NCBI GenBank assembly: GCA_964397045.1
Contig: CAYNHF010000049.1
Location: forward strand, 1-64,000
DNA from: CAYNHF01 sp964397045
GTDB taxonomy: Bacteria > Actinomycetota > Acidimicrobiia > Spongiisociales > UBA5794
Direction of reading: 5' to 3'
Length of the DNA: 64,000 bases
The notes beneath the pieces are model-generated. The model was not told the DNA's origin. It saw nothing but the letters and a program-made list of their open reading frames with translations, and did no database searches. Each line of letters opens with the position of its first letter. Within the stretch, counting starts at the first letter, position 1. Position numbers and translations under genes: made by a program. Positions 25,751-34,088 of this stretch are shown in pieces.

Positions 25751-26610
25751 GCGCCATCATGCTCTCGGGCAAGGAAGTGGCCGCATCGGTCAGAGCAGAC
25801 GTGAAAGACAGGGTCGCGGCGCTCGCCGCGCAAGATCGCACTGTTGGACTCGCCACCGTGATGGTCGGTGAAGATCCGGCCTCGCAGGTGTATGTCCGTA
25901 ACAAGCACCGGGCAGCAGAGGCGGCGGGAATGCTGTCGTTCGATATCCACTTGCCCATCGATTCGTCCCAAGCACAGATCGAGGATCAGATTCGGGTACT
26001 CAACGCGGACCCTCAGGTCGATGGGATGATCGTCCAACTGCCGCTTCCCGGTGACCTGGACGGGAACCACGCCGTAGCCACCGTCGATCCCGCGAAGGAC
26101 GCAGACGGCCTGCATCCGTACAACCTGGGACTGCTGGTACTCGAACGAGAAGGTCCCCGTCCGGCGACCCCGAGCGGGATCATGCGCATCCTCGACTACT
26201 ACGACATCGACGTGGCAGGGAAGTTCGCGGTGGTGGTGGGGCGGTCGTTTCTGGTTGGTCGTCCCATCGTACTGATGCTGGGAGCCAAGGGCACGGATGC
26301 CACTGCGGTCCAGGCCCACTCTCGCACCGCAGATCTCACGAACCTCACGCGGGCCGCGGACCTTCTGGTGGTTGCTGTGGGTAGGGCAGAGATGATCAAG
26401 GGTGAGGATGTGAAACCGGGGGCAACGGTCATCGACGTCGGGATCAACCGCACCGAGGCCGGCCTCGTGGGCGATATCCACTTCGACTCCGTGGCGCAGG
26501 TGGCAGGAGCCATCACGCCCGTTCCCGGCGGGGTCGGCCCGATGACTATCGCCTCGCTGCTCGCCAACACCGTCGAGGCCGCCGAGCGCACCGCGGGTGT
26601 AGCCCCCTAA
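25747..26610 (+). CDS. folD: Methylene-THF dehydrogenase / methenyl-THF cyclohydrolase
   Basis: A 287-residue FolD. The catalytic Lys lies in YVRNKHRAAEAAGM; DGMIVQLPLPGDLD, DADGLHPYN, PATPSGIMRI and VVGRSFLVGRP mark the active and NADP sites; the end carries PGGVGPMTIASLL. It makes 10-formyl-THF for PurN and PurH. The start is a TTG overlapping the purH stop (TTGA); GGAGGAGG at 25729-25736 is about 10 bases upstream, which supports TTG over the ATG at 25759. Confidence 0.94.
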   Translation: MSAIMLSGKEVAASVRADVKDRVAALAAQDRTVGLATVMVGEDPASQVYVRNKHRAAEAAGMLSFDIHLPIDSSQAQIEDQIRVLNADPQVDGMIVQLPLPGDLDGNHAVATVDPAKDADGLHPYNLGLLVLEREGPRPATPSGIMRILDYYDIDVAGKFAVVVGRSFLVGRPIVLMLGAKGTDATAVQAHSRTADLTNLTRAADLLVVAVGRAEMIKGEDVKPGATVIDVGINRTEAGLVGDIHFDSVAQVAGAITPVPGGVGPMTIASLLANTVEAAERTAGVAP

Positions 26611-26968
26611 CACCCATGGAGCCCTACCGCGAAGCGCGGCGGTACCAGCGGGACTGGCCCCGGATCCCTATCCGAGGCCCCTCGCGTGGGTCCCGGTGGG
26701 TTCCGACAGCAGAGGTGAGCCCGCTCCAACCCGGCTCCGGCAGTGCTCCCTGCTCGTCTGTCACGATGAGCAGGCAACCGCGATCGAATTCATGAGTTCT
26801 GTCCCGCACGGCTCAGCGCGAGGCCGACGGTTGGTCGAAACCGCCAACCACCCGCCTTCCGGGACGTGGCTATTCACAAATGGCTCTTAGGAACCACGGT
26901 TTCTGCTGCCGATCTCACTAGTGAACACGCGGCAATTGAGGGCCACGTTCGACCGCCAAGGAGCACTC
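26611..26968 (+). other. 358-base non-coding stretch with two hairpins
   Basis: No supported gene. A small stem (TACCGC 26625-26630 with GCGGTA 26639-26644) lies just after folD and may end its transcript. A second inverted repeat has a 10-pair stem with one G-U pair (26749-26758 with 26765-26774, loop TGTCAC) and no T-run. The rest presumably holds the promoter of the histidine kinase, but I see no convincing -35/-10 pair. Short open frames here have no ribosome site or recognisable product. Confidence 0.4.
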
Positions 26969-28702
26969 ATGGACGACTCGCTGTCCGATTCACGAATCGC
27001 AATCGTTGGGATGACGACCGACAGACAGGATTGGGCGTTCATCGCGCTGATTGGAGCATCGATCCTGTCCGGGCTCATTCTGGGCTTCCCAATCCTCGAA
27101 TCGGACTTCGCCTTTGACTTCTCTCAAATCGCGTATCTCGTGATTCCCCTCGCGGCCGGCGTGGGGATGATTGCCGCGGCAGCTCAGCTGAGAGGGCAGG
27201 ACCGGATCGCCTGGGTCACGATCGGTGCCGGTGTGCTGTTGTGGGGTGTGGGTGAGATCATCTGGGTGTGGTACGAGTATGTGCTCTCGAGCGAGGTCCC
27301 CTATCCGGGATGGGCCGATGTTGCGTATGTCGCGGGTTATCCGGTCATGTTGGTGGGTATTCTTCTCCTTCCCCACGTCAGGCCTCTCCGGCTCGAACGG
27401 ATTCGGATCACGGTTGATGCCATGGCCGGCACGGTGGCGGTGGCGGCCGTCATGTGGGTCACCTACCTGGCCGACCAGATCTACCTCGATCCCGACGCCG
27501 GCTTCTTCGAGCAGTTCGTCAACCTGATGTATCCCCTGGGTGATGTGATCCTGCTCATCGCGGTGATGATTCTCGCGACCCGGCGCAGTATCCATCGGTT
27601 CGATATCCGTCTCCTCGCACTTGCCGTCGGCTTGCTCGTTACCGTGTTTGCCGACATCGTGTATGTGCTCCAGGTCGACGCCGGCACCTACGTGTCCGGT
27701 GGCGGGCTCGATTCATTGTGGTTGTTCGCCTACGGCGCCTTTGCTCTGGCGGGCTGGTACTTGCTGCGGCCGATCGCCGATCACGAGCAAACCGACCGTT
27801 CGCCTCACTACTGGCAGTTGGTGGCTCCGTACAGCGCGATCGCCATCCTCGTCGTTCTCACCCTGTGGCACGTCGGGGGGAATGGCTCGGTTTTGGAGAT
27901 CGCCACCGCGCTTGTCGTATTGCTTGTAATTGTGCGCCAGGGAGTATCAATCAGAGAGAATCGGGAGCTGGTGGAGCAGCAACGGAACGATTTGATCGCC
28001 TCGATATCTCATGAGCTGCGTACTCCCATGACGTCGGTTAGCGGGTTTACCTCGCTCCTCGACGAAGACTGGGAGACGCTCGACCCGGCCGAAAGTGCCG
28101 AGATGGTGTCGATCGTCAACCGCCAGGCTCAGCACGTCAACCGGATCGTTACCGATCTCGTTGGTCTGGCTCGCGACACTCTCGATTTCCCCGATATCGA
28201 ACTGGAGCCATGTGATCTAGCGAACATCGTTGTGGATGCCGAGGCGATGCTCGGGAACCGGCTTCACGCGACCATTTCCGCAGACACCCACCTCGAATCC
28301 GGTCTCTGGGTCGAGGCCGACCTCCACCGTCTCACCCAGGTCGTGATCAATCTGCTGACCAATGCGGTCCGGTACGGCAATGGCGAGATCCGTGTCGATG
28401 GTTTCGAAACGAACGGCAGCGTCATCCTGGAGATTCACGACGACGGACCGGGTATTCCCAAGCGATTCGAAGAGAGCATCTGGGAACGCTTCGAGCGGGG
28501 AGCGCACCGCTACGATGCAACAATTCCTGGCTCCGGGGTCGGTCTCCCGATCGCCCGCGCCCTGGTGGAAGCCCACGGTGGCAGGATCAGCCAGCGGCGC
28601 TCAGACCACCTCGGTGGCGCGTGTTTCGTCGTATCGCTGCCGATCGGCGGGTCTGATACCGCCGCGCTGGCTTCGACCGCGACTGCTCCCACCTCGATCT
28701 AA
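26969..28702 (+). CDS. Membrane-bound sensor histidine kinase (orphan)
   Basis: A 577-residue sensor kinase. About nine hydrophobic segments occupy residues 15-320, with no extracellular loop large enough for a separate ligand-binding domain. The HisKA box has phospho-acceptor His348 (ISHELRTPMTSV); the ATPase domain has the N-box NLLTNAVRYG near 455, DDGPGIP and GSGVGLPIARALVEAHGG. No response regulator is adjacent, so the partner is elsewhere. ATG at 26969 is selected for AAGGAG at 26958-26963; a GTG at 26921 would add 16 residues. It may sense a membrane state or a lipophilic signal (inference). Confidence 0.85.
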   Translation: MDDSLSDSRIAIVGMTTDRQDWAFIALIGASILSGLILGFPILESDFAFDFSQIAYLVIPLAAGVGMIAAAAQLRGQDRIAWVTIGAGVLLWGVGEIIWVWYEYVLSSEVPYPGWADVAYVAGYPVMLVGILLLPHVRPLRLERIRITVDAMAGTVAVAAVMWVTYLADQIYLDPDAGFFEQFVNLMYPLGDVILLIAVMILATRRSIHRFDIRLLALAVGLLVTVFADIVYVLQVDAGTYVSGGGLDSLWLFAYGAFALAGWYLLRPIADHEQTDRSPHYWQLVAPYSAIAILVVLTLWHVGGNGSVLEIATALVVLLVIVRQGVSIRENRELVEQQRNDLIASISHELRTPMTSVSGFTSLLDEDWETLDPAESAEMVSIVNRQAQHVNRIVTDLVGLARDTLDFPDIELEPCDLANIVVDAEAMLGNRLHATISADTHLESGLWVEADLHRLTQVVINLLTNAVRYGNGEIRVDGFETNGSVILEIHDDGPGIPKRFEESIWERFERGAHRYDATIPGSGVGLPIARALVEAHGGRISQRRSDHLGGACFVVSLPIGGSDTAALASTATAPTSI

Positions 28703-28824
28703 CGTCTGAGCTCGAATCGGCTCCGAGTGGGATCGGTTCTCGCAAAAGGCGTCTCGCGGAGGCGAGCTAGCCTGACACTTCGACCGGATTCAACCAGCTA
28801 CAGGCGCGCGACAGGGGAGTGACG

Positions 28825-30027
28825 ATGGCAGATGTGATCACGATGGGACCCGAAGGCCTGGAGGTCCCCGACCAGCCGGTGCTGCCGTATATCGAGGGTG
28901 ATGGGATCGGTCCCGACATCTGGCGCGCCGCCCGGCACGTGTTCGATTCGGCGGTGTCCACCGTCCACGGCGTTGAGCGCAAGGTGGAATGGCTCGAGGT
29001 GCTGGCAGGCCAGAAGGCGTTCGACGAAACCGGCGAGTGGTTGCCCGAAGCCACGGTCGACACGTTCCGTTCCCACCTGGTGGGGATCAAGGGTCCGTTG
29101 ACGACACCGGTCGGCGGCGGGATCCGAAGCCTCAACGTTGCGCTCCGACAGATTCTCGACCTGTACGTATGCTTGCGCCCGGTCAAGTGGTACCAGGGTG
29201 TGCCGTCACCTGTGAAACACCCGGAGCTGGTGGACATGGTCATCTTTCGGGAGAACACCGAGGATGTGTACGCAGGTAAGGAACTCGAGGCGGACACCGA
29301 GGGTGCCCGACAGCTTCTTGACTTCGTGCGGGAAACCTACGGTTGGGACATCCGTCCGGACAGCGGTCTGGGCCTGAAGCCGATCTCGCGGGAGGGGTCG
29401 CGCCGGCTGATTCGGGCCGCTCTCCAATACGCCCTGACCAATCACCGCGATTCGTTGACGCTGGTACACAAGGGCAACATCATGAAATTCACCGAGGGTG
29501 CCTTTCGCGAGTGGGGGTATGAGTTGGTGGCCGAAGAGTTCTCGGAAGTCGCGGTGTCCTGGGCGGACTCCGGGGGAGCTTCCGGAGAGAAGCTGCTGGT
29601 GAAGGACTCGATCGCAGATGCGTTTCTGCAGCAGATCCTGACCAGGCCCGCCGAATACGACGTGGTGGCCACCATGAACCTCAACGGCGACTACATCTCC
29701 GACGCCCTGGCCGCTCAGGTCGGTGGGATCGGCATCGCTCCCGGCGGCAATATCAACTACGAGACGGGCCACGCCATCTTCGAGGCGACCCACGGCACCG
29801 CCCCGAAGTACGCCGGCATGGACAAGGTGAACCCGGGGTCGGTGATCCTGTCTGGGGCCAACATGTTCCGCTACATGGGCTGGAACGAGGTGGCGGACCG
29901 CATCGAGGCCAGCCTGGAGGCCGCAGTGATGGACGGCATCGTCACCTACGACTTTGCCCGGCTCATGGAGGAAGCCACCGAGGTCAAGACCAGCGAGTTT
30001 GCCGAGGCGATGGTCGATCGTATCTAG
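28825..30027 (+). CDS. icd: Isocitrate dehydrogenase, NADP-dependent
   Basis: A 400-residue isocitrate dehydrogenase of the E. coli type. YIEGDGIGPDIW, the substrate Ser in GGGIRSLNVALRQ, FRENTEDVYAG and the NADP-specifying HGTAPKYAG followed by DKVNPGSVILSG are all present. It makes 2-oxoglutarate and NADPH in the TCA cycle. The ATG at 28825 follows AGGGGAG. TAGCCT at 28768-28773 may be the -10 element. mdh follows after a likely terminator. Confidence 0.95.
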   Translation: MADVITMGPEGLEVPDQPVLPYIEGDGIGPDIWRAARHVFDSAVSTVHGVERKVEWLEVLAGQKAFDETGEWLPEATVDTFRSHLVGIKGPLTTPVGGGIRSLNVALRQILDLYVCLRPVKWYQGVPSPVKHPELVDMVIFRENTEDVYAGKELEADTEGARQLLDFVRETYGWDIRPDSGLGLKPISREGSRRLIRAALQYALTNHRDSLTLVHKGNIMKFTEGAFREWGYELVAEEFSEVAVSWADSGGASGEKLLVKDSIADAFLQQILTRPAEYDVVATMNLNGDYISDALAAQVGGIGIAPGGNINYETGHAIFEATHGTAPKYAGMDKVNPGSVILSGANMFRYMGWNEVADRIEASLEAAVMDGIVTYDFARLMEEATEVKTSEFAEAMVDRI

Positions 30028-30054
30028 ACGATTGCGGTGGGGAACCGACAGGGG

Positions 30055-30086
30055 CGCCGGCGCGGCAACCGGCGACGCCTCGTTTT
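30055..30086 (+). terminator. Terminator between icd and mdh
   Basis: CGCCGG (30055-30060) pairs with CCGGCG (30069-30074), and four Ts follow at 30083-30086. A second small stem, CCCC-TCGT-GGGG followed by TTT, lies at 30093-30107. Together they probably end icd transcription. Confidence 0.5.
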
Positions 30087-30193
30087 GCGGGCCCCCTCGT
30101 GGGGTTTCCGGTAGCTGCCTCGAGCGACGGATTTGGCCGCCTCCAGCCGAACTAGCCTGCGCGTGTCCCTGAAGTGACACGAGGAGTTGGCTC

Positions 30194-31129
30194 ATGAGCA
30201 AAGTCACGGTGGTCGGTGCTGGGAAGTACGGTTCAACAACCGTCCAGCGGTTGGCCGGAGCCGACATCGTCGATGAAGTGGTGATGACCGACATCGTCGA
30301 GGGCCTGCCGCAAGGCTTGGCGCTCGACATGAACCAGTCGCGTCCGATCGAGCGCTATCGCACGCTCGTCACCGGCACGAACGACTATGCAGATACCGCG
30401 GGCAGCGATGTGGTGGTCATCACCGCCGGGCTGCCGCGGAAGCCGGGGATGAGCCGGATGGATCTGCTGTCGGTGAACGCCGGCATCGTCAAGGGTGTCA
30501 CCGAGGCCGTGATGGCGGGGTCGCCGGACGCCGTGATCATCGTCGTCACCAATCCGCTCGACCAGATGACCACCCTGGCAGCGGACGTGGCGGGTGTGGT
30601 TCGGAGCAGGGTGATCGGGCAGGCCGGTATTCTCGACAGCGCTCGCTTCGCCCACTTCATCGCCGAAGCCACCAACACCGATGTCCTCGCGGTGCAAGCC
30701 GTGACGCTCGGTTCGCACGGTGACACGATGGTGCCGGTGCCCTCGCTCTGCAGGGTCGGTGACCAGCCGCTCACCGACGTACTCGACACCGCCACGATCG
30801 AGGCGTTGGTGCAGCGCACCCGCGCCGGTGGAGGGGAGATCGTCGGTCTATTGAAGACGGGCAGCGCCTACTACGCACCATCTGCCGCGGCGGCTGCCAT
30901 GGTGCAGGCGGTGATCACCGACTCGAATGAGACCATGCCGGTTTGCGCCTGGATGACTGGCCAGTACGGCATTTCCGACGTCTACCTCGGCGTGGTCGGC
31001 ACACTCGGCGCCGGTGGGCTCACCGGAATCGACGAACTTCCCTTGACAGACCAGGAACTCGCGGGGTTGCGGGAAGCTGCAGAGGGGGTGCGAGCCAAGG
31101 TGGCCGATCTCGACGAGATCGAGTTGTAG
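30194..31129 (+). CDS. mdh: Malate dehydrogenase, LDH-like type
   Basis: A 311-residue NAD-dependent dehydrogenase. The dinucleotide fold has GAGKYGST and the NAD-binding Asp in TDIVEG. The substrate-specificity loop is PRKPGMSRMDLL, the malate-type wording; catalytic His lies in LGSHGDTMVPVP. It oxidises malate to oxaloacetate. GAGGAG precedes the ATG. TAGCCT at 30153-30158 is a candidate -10. It converges with a membrane-protein gene 31 bases downstream. Confidence 0.93.
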   Translation: MSKVTVVGAGKYGSTTVQRLAGADIVDEVVMTDIVEGLPQGLALDMNQSRPIERYRTLVTGTNDYADTAGSDVVVITAGLPRKPGMSRMDLLSVNAGIVKGVTEAVMAGSPDAVIIVVTNPLDQMTTLAADVAGVVRSRVIGQAGILDSARFAHFIAEATNTDVLAVQAVTLGSHGDTMVPVPSLCRVGDQPLTDVLDTATIEALVQRTRAGGGEIVGLLKTGSAYYAPSAAAAAMVQAVITDSNETMPVCAWMTGQYGISDVYLGVVGTLGAGGLTGIDELPLTDQELAGLREAAEGVRAKVADLDEIEL

Positions 31130-31160
31130 AGGGCGCGCGGCAGCGATCGGTGAAGCGGCG

Positions 31161-32150
31161 TCAGGCGTCTGCGGACGGCGCCGCGCCGATCCCGGCAGCG
31201 ACGCGAGCTTCTTCGATCTCTCTGGCGCTTTCCTCGGCGGCGATCCGCTGTCGCTCCGCCCGTGCCTGACTGTCCAGGATGTCCTTGCGTCGCGCCCACA
31301 TTGCCACCGAACCGAGGAAGATCAGGAACATCCCTCCGAGGGCAACGAAGTAGCCGGCGGCCACCTGGGTGTCGTCGTAGTCTGCAGTGGGGCCCTCGGC
31401 GGCCTCCACCTGTGCCTCAACCAGCGACGTACGCATGGCACCCGCCATCGTCAGCATGATGATGGCCGCAAACACCACCATCAACACCAGCATGCGACTG
31501 GGTGCCAGCTTGCGCGGGGCGGCAGTCACCGAATAGGCAGCCATGATCAGGCCCGCGACGAGAACGGCGAACCACACTTCGAGCGCCACGTCGATGGTGT
31601 TGAACACCCAGATCAAGCCAAATGCCGACAGAACCATTGAGAGCACCCAGATGAGGAATCTTCCCGGTCCACGCTCCACGAGCAGCGGCGCTTCGCCGTG
31701 TTTGCCGATCTTCAGCGGCACTCCCATGCTCCCACGGATGGTCCGTTCCAGGGCAGCCAGCCCGGGCCTGATGACCCGCGACAGCGCGGTGCCGGTGAAA
31801 AGGATGGTGATGACCCTGGCAAGAAGGCCGGCGAGCCCTTCGGTCACCTCTACTTGGTCTTCGCCGAAGATCAGGCCGATGACGACCCCGGCGCCGATCA
31901 TGTAGAAGATGATCGCGATGCCGATCCCGAGTTTCTCCGAACCAGGCCACAGTACGAGGAGAACACCTGTGAGCAGGGCGATGCCGATAGCCATGTAGGC
32001 CCATCCGTTGACGAACTCGTGGGCCCGGAGAACCCAGGGGCTCACCAGGAAGCGGTAATCGGGTTTCATGCGCACCAGTTCCCACACGATGGTCTGGATC
32101 ACGATGAGCGAACCGATGATCGCAAGAGCGCGGGTCCAGCTGGTAGTCAA
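31161..32150 (-). CDS. Multi-pass membrane protein of unknown function
   Basis: A 329-residue protein with about eight hydrophobic segments across residues 5-290 and a charged, probably helical Ala/Glu/Arg tail (about 295-329). I do not recognise the family. Short soluble loops (VEVTEGLAG, MGVPLKIGKHGEAPLL) separate two halves of three to four segments each. The best start is a TTG at 32150 with AGGAGAGG about 9 bases upstream; TAGAGT (32181-32186, minus strand) may be its -10. It is divergent from HU and convergent with mdh, so it appears monocistronic. Confidence 0.75.
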   Translation of the reverse strand: MTTSWTRALAIIGSLIVIQTIVWELVRMKPDYRFLVSPWVLRAHEFVNGWAYMAIGIALLTGVLLVLWPGSEKLGIGIAIIFYMIGAGVVIGLIFGEDQVEVTEGLAGLLARVITILFTGTALSRVIRPGLAALERTIRGSMGVPLKIGKHGEAPLLVERGPGRFLIWVLSMVLSAFGLIWVFNTIDVALEVWFAVLVAGLIMAAYSVTAAPRKLAPSRMLVLMVVFAAIIMLTMAGAMRTSLVEAQVEAAEGPTADYDDTQVAAGYFVALGGMFLIFLGSVAMWARRKDILDSQARAERQRIAAEESAREIEEARVAAGIGAAPSADA

Positions 32151-32455
32151 CGTTGAGGGCCTCTCCTGGCGAGTGGACGTACTCTAATTGGTTTCTGAGC
32201 GCGGTTCCTGATGGGCGCCCTTCCCACCTCGATTCACCCAGAACCGCGGCGTCGCGGCGCCGCGAGAATCGTGGGGCGGGGCGAACGGCGGCTGTCGGGG
32301 CACTTCGTGAATCGATGCTAGGTCTCCCGCAGGGAGAATCGTTTTGTGCCTCTGCGCATTGTGAATCGCTCGAATGCCTTGACCCACAACGCCTTGCGGC
32401 TAGTGTTTCACGCGTGTAATTCACCTCGATAGGGGTTTTCCAAGGAGGTTCCGCT
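32151..32455. promoter_or_regulatory. Divergent regulatory region upstream of HU with repeated GAATCG sites
   Basis: No gene fits in these 305 bases. GAATCG occurs at 32266-32271, 32309-32314, 32336-32341 and 32363-32368, and inverted (CGATTC) at 32230-32235; the last three forward copies are exactly 27 bases apart. A perfect 14-base palindrome built on TCGCGGC/GCCGCGA lies at 32252-32265. The array ends just before the HU -35 box. It looks like a protein-binding control region, probably for HU. Confidence 0.55.
32379..32406 (+). promoter_or_regulatory. Promoter of the HU gene
   Basis: TTGACC (32379-32384) and TAGTGT (32401-32406) are 16 bases apart, a good vegetative-type promoter. The leader to the GTG start is about 43 bases and contains AAGGAGG at 32442-32448. 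Confidence 0.65.
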
Positions 32456-32731
32456 GTGAACAAAGCTGATCTCATCGACTCTGTTGCCGGTACCACCGGC
32501 GAGTCGAAGGCGACCGTCGGCAAGGTTGTCGACGCAACGCTAGACACGATCACCGGCGCCCTGCAGCAGGGCGACAAGGTCACATTCACCGGTTTCGGCA
32601 CGTTTGAGCGCCGTCACCGTGAGGCTCGGATGGGCCGCAACCCGCAAACGGGTGAGCCGGTACCGATCAAGGCCGCCAATGTCCCCGCCTTCAAGGCGGG
32701 CAAGGGCCTGAAGGACGCCGTCAACAGCTGA
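32456..32731 (+). CDS. hup: Nucleoid protein HU
   Basis: A 91-residue DNA-binding protein. It opens MNKADLIDSVA, has GDKVTFTGFGTFERR and the DNA-arm segment RMGRNPQTGEPV, and ends with KAGKGLKDAVN. It coats and bends DNA as a dimer. It lacks the long Lys/Ala-rich C-terminal tail of mycobacterial HupB, so it is the simple HU form. The GTG start has a strong AAGGAGG site 7 bases upstream, and a strong terminator follows, consistent with a highly expressed single gene. Confidence 0.96.
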   Translation: MNKADLIDSVAGTTGESKATVGKVVDATLDTITGALQQGDKVTFTGFGTFERRHREARMGRNPQTGEPVPIKAANVPAFKAGKGLKDAVNS

Positions 32732-32751
32732 CGGGTCTTCGGATTCGACGA

Positions 32752-32779
32752 GAAGGGGCGCCCCTCGGGGCGCCCCTTC
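32752..32779 (+). terminator. Strong terminator after HU
   Basis: A perfect inverted repeat, 32752-32764 with 32767-32779 (arm GAAGGGGCGCCCC), gives a 12-13 pair GC-rich stem. It lies between HU and the convergent SCP2 gene and may serve both directions. Confidence 0.9.
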
Positions 32780-32863
32780 CACTTTCTGGAGTAGGCACTT
32801 CTGGTGCGGTGGCGGCCTCGCTGGTGCGAGATCTACTTCGGCTGGCGAAGACCGCCTGCTGGG

Positions 32864-33247
32864 TCAGTAGTCGATGTCCATATCACCCAGGGCGTGGGCG
32901 TACTCGCTCAGCATGGCCTGGTTCATCAGAAGCTTCGCCATGTTGCCTTCTACCTTGAGTTTGCCGGTCATGAACGCCATCTGGGTGTTGATCTCTCCTT
33001 TGGAGATGCCGACCGCGGTCTCGTAGGTGCTCCGGATGGTGACGTCTGCGGTTTCCAGGGTTCCTCGGGCCATGTCGGCGTTACCGTCCGCCACGGAGAC
33101 GTAGTAGGGGATCTCCCCTTCCGGGCTGTCGGTCACGACGAATTGCAGTTCGAGCGCGGTATTGGCGATGGCGGTGGCGAATCCGGCGTGATCTGCCAAT
33201 GACGCCGTGGCCTCGCTCATGAACTGGTCGCTCAGGAACTGAGCCAT
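32864..33247 (-). CDS. SCP2 sterol-carrier-domain protein
   Basis: A 127-residue single-domain protein of the SCP2 lipid-carrier fold. The segment AFMTGKLKVEGNMAKLLM is the recognisable family core, preceded by two beta-rich stretches. Such proteins bind hydrophobic ligands; the bacterial role is mostly unknown. The ATG at 33247 has AAAGGA 6 bases upstream; longer upstream frames are not supported. It lies 73 bases after sdhB in the same direction and could be the last gene of the sdh transcript. Confidence 0.78.
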   Translation of the reverse strand: MAQFLSDQFMSEATASLADHAGFATAIANTALELQFVVTDSPEGEIPYYVSVADGNADMARGTLETADVTIRSTYETAVGISKGEINTQMAFMTGKLKVEGNMAKLLMNQAMLSEYAHALGDMDIDY

Positions 33248-33320
33248 TGCGGGTCCTTTCGGATGGTCGACTGCTGGAAGTGGAAGTCTAAACGCCCGCC
33301 GCAGAGCGGCAGCTTCCGGC

Positions 33321-34088
33321 TCAGAGGTTGTTCTGGCCGCTCCGTCTGCGGTCCTTCCACTGTCCAACGAGGTAGTCGCGGTTCATGAACGCGATGTTGT
33401 TGACCGAGATGCTCTTGGGGCATGCGATTTCACACTCGCCGTGGTTCGTACACGACCCGAAGAACTCCTCCATCTTGTTGACCATCGCGACCGCCCGTTC
33501 GTAGCGTTCGGCCTGGCCCTGGGGGAGCAGATTCAGGTGGGCCAGTTTCGCAGACGTGAAGAGCTGGCCCGCGCTGTTCGGGCACGCGGCAACGCAAGCA
33601 CCACAGCCGATGCAGGCGGCGGCATCCATCGCGGCTTCTGCCGCATATTTCGGGACGGGGATGTCGTTGGCGTCCGGCGCGGCACCGGTGGGAACCGAGA
33701 TGTAGCCCCCGGCTTCGATGATGCGGTCGAGCGGGGAGCGGTCGACCATGAGGTCCTTGATGACGGGAAAGGCGGAGGCTCGCCACGGCTCGATGACGAT
33801 GGTGTCGCCGTCGCTGAATTTGCGCATGTGAAGCTGGCAGGTGGCGGTGCCGAGCTGAGGACCGTGAGGTTGTCCGTCGATCATGAGCCCACACGTACCG
33901 CAGATTCCTTCCCGGCAGTCGTGATCGAAGACAATTGGCTCTTCCCCCGACTCGATCAGCCGCTCGTTCACCACATCGAGCATCTCCAGGAAGGACGCCT
34001 CCTCGGAGATTCCAGTGGCCTGGTAGCTCTGGAACGAGCCGGTCGTGGTCGGGCCCGACTGTCGCCACACTCGCAGCGTGACGTCCAT
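33321..34088 (-). CDS. sdhB: Succinate dehydrogenase iron-sulfur subunit
   Basis: A 255-residue protein with a [2Fe-2S] ferredoxin domain (Cys58, 63, 66 and 84; CREGICGTC) and a C-terminal domain with the [4Fe-4S] and [3Fe-4S] motifs (CIGCGACVAACP and CTNHGECEIACP). It carries electrons from SdhA to the menaquinone site in SdhC. Its ATG directly abuts the sdhA stop, so it is translated from the same operon. Confidence 0.95.
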   Translation of the reverse strand: MDVTLRVWRQSGPTTTGSFQSYQATGISEEASFLEMLDVVNERLIESGEEPIVFDHDCREGICGTCGLMIDGQPHGPQLGTATCQLHMRKFSDGDTIVIEPWRASAFPVIKDLMVDRSPLDRIIEAGGYISVPTGAAPDANDIPVPKYAAEAAMDAAACIGCGACVAACPNSAGQLFTSAKLAHLNLLPQGQAERYERAVAMVNKMEEFFGSCTNHGECEIACPKSISVNNIAFMNRDYLVGQWKDRRRSGQNNL

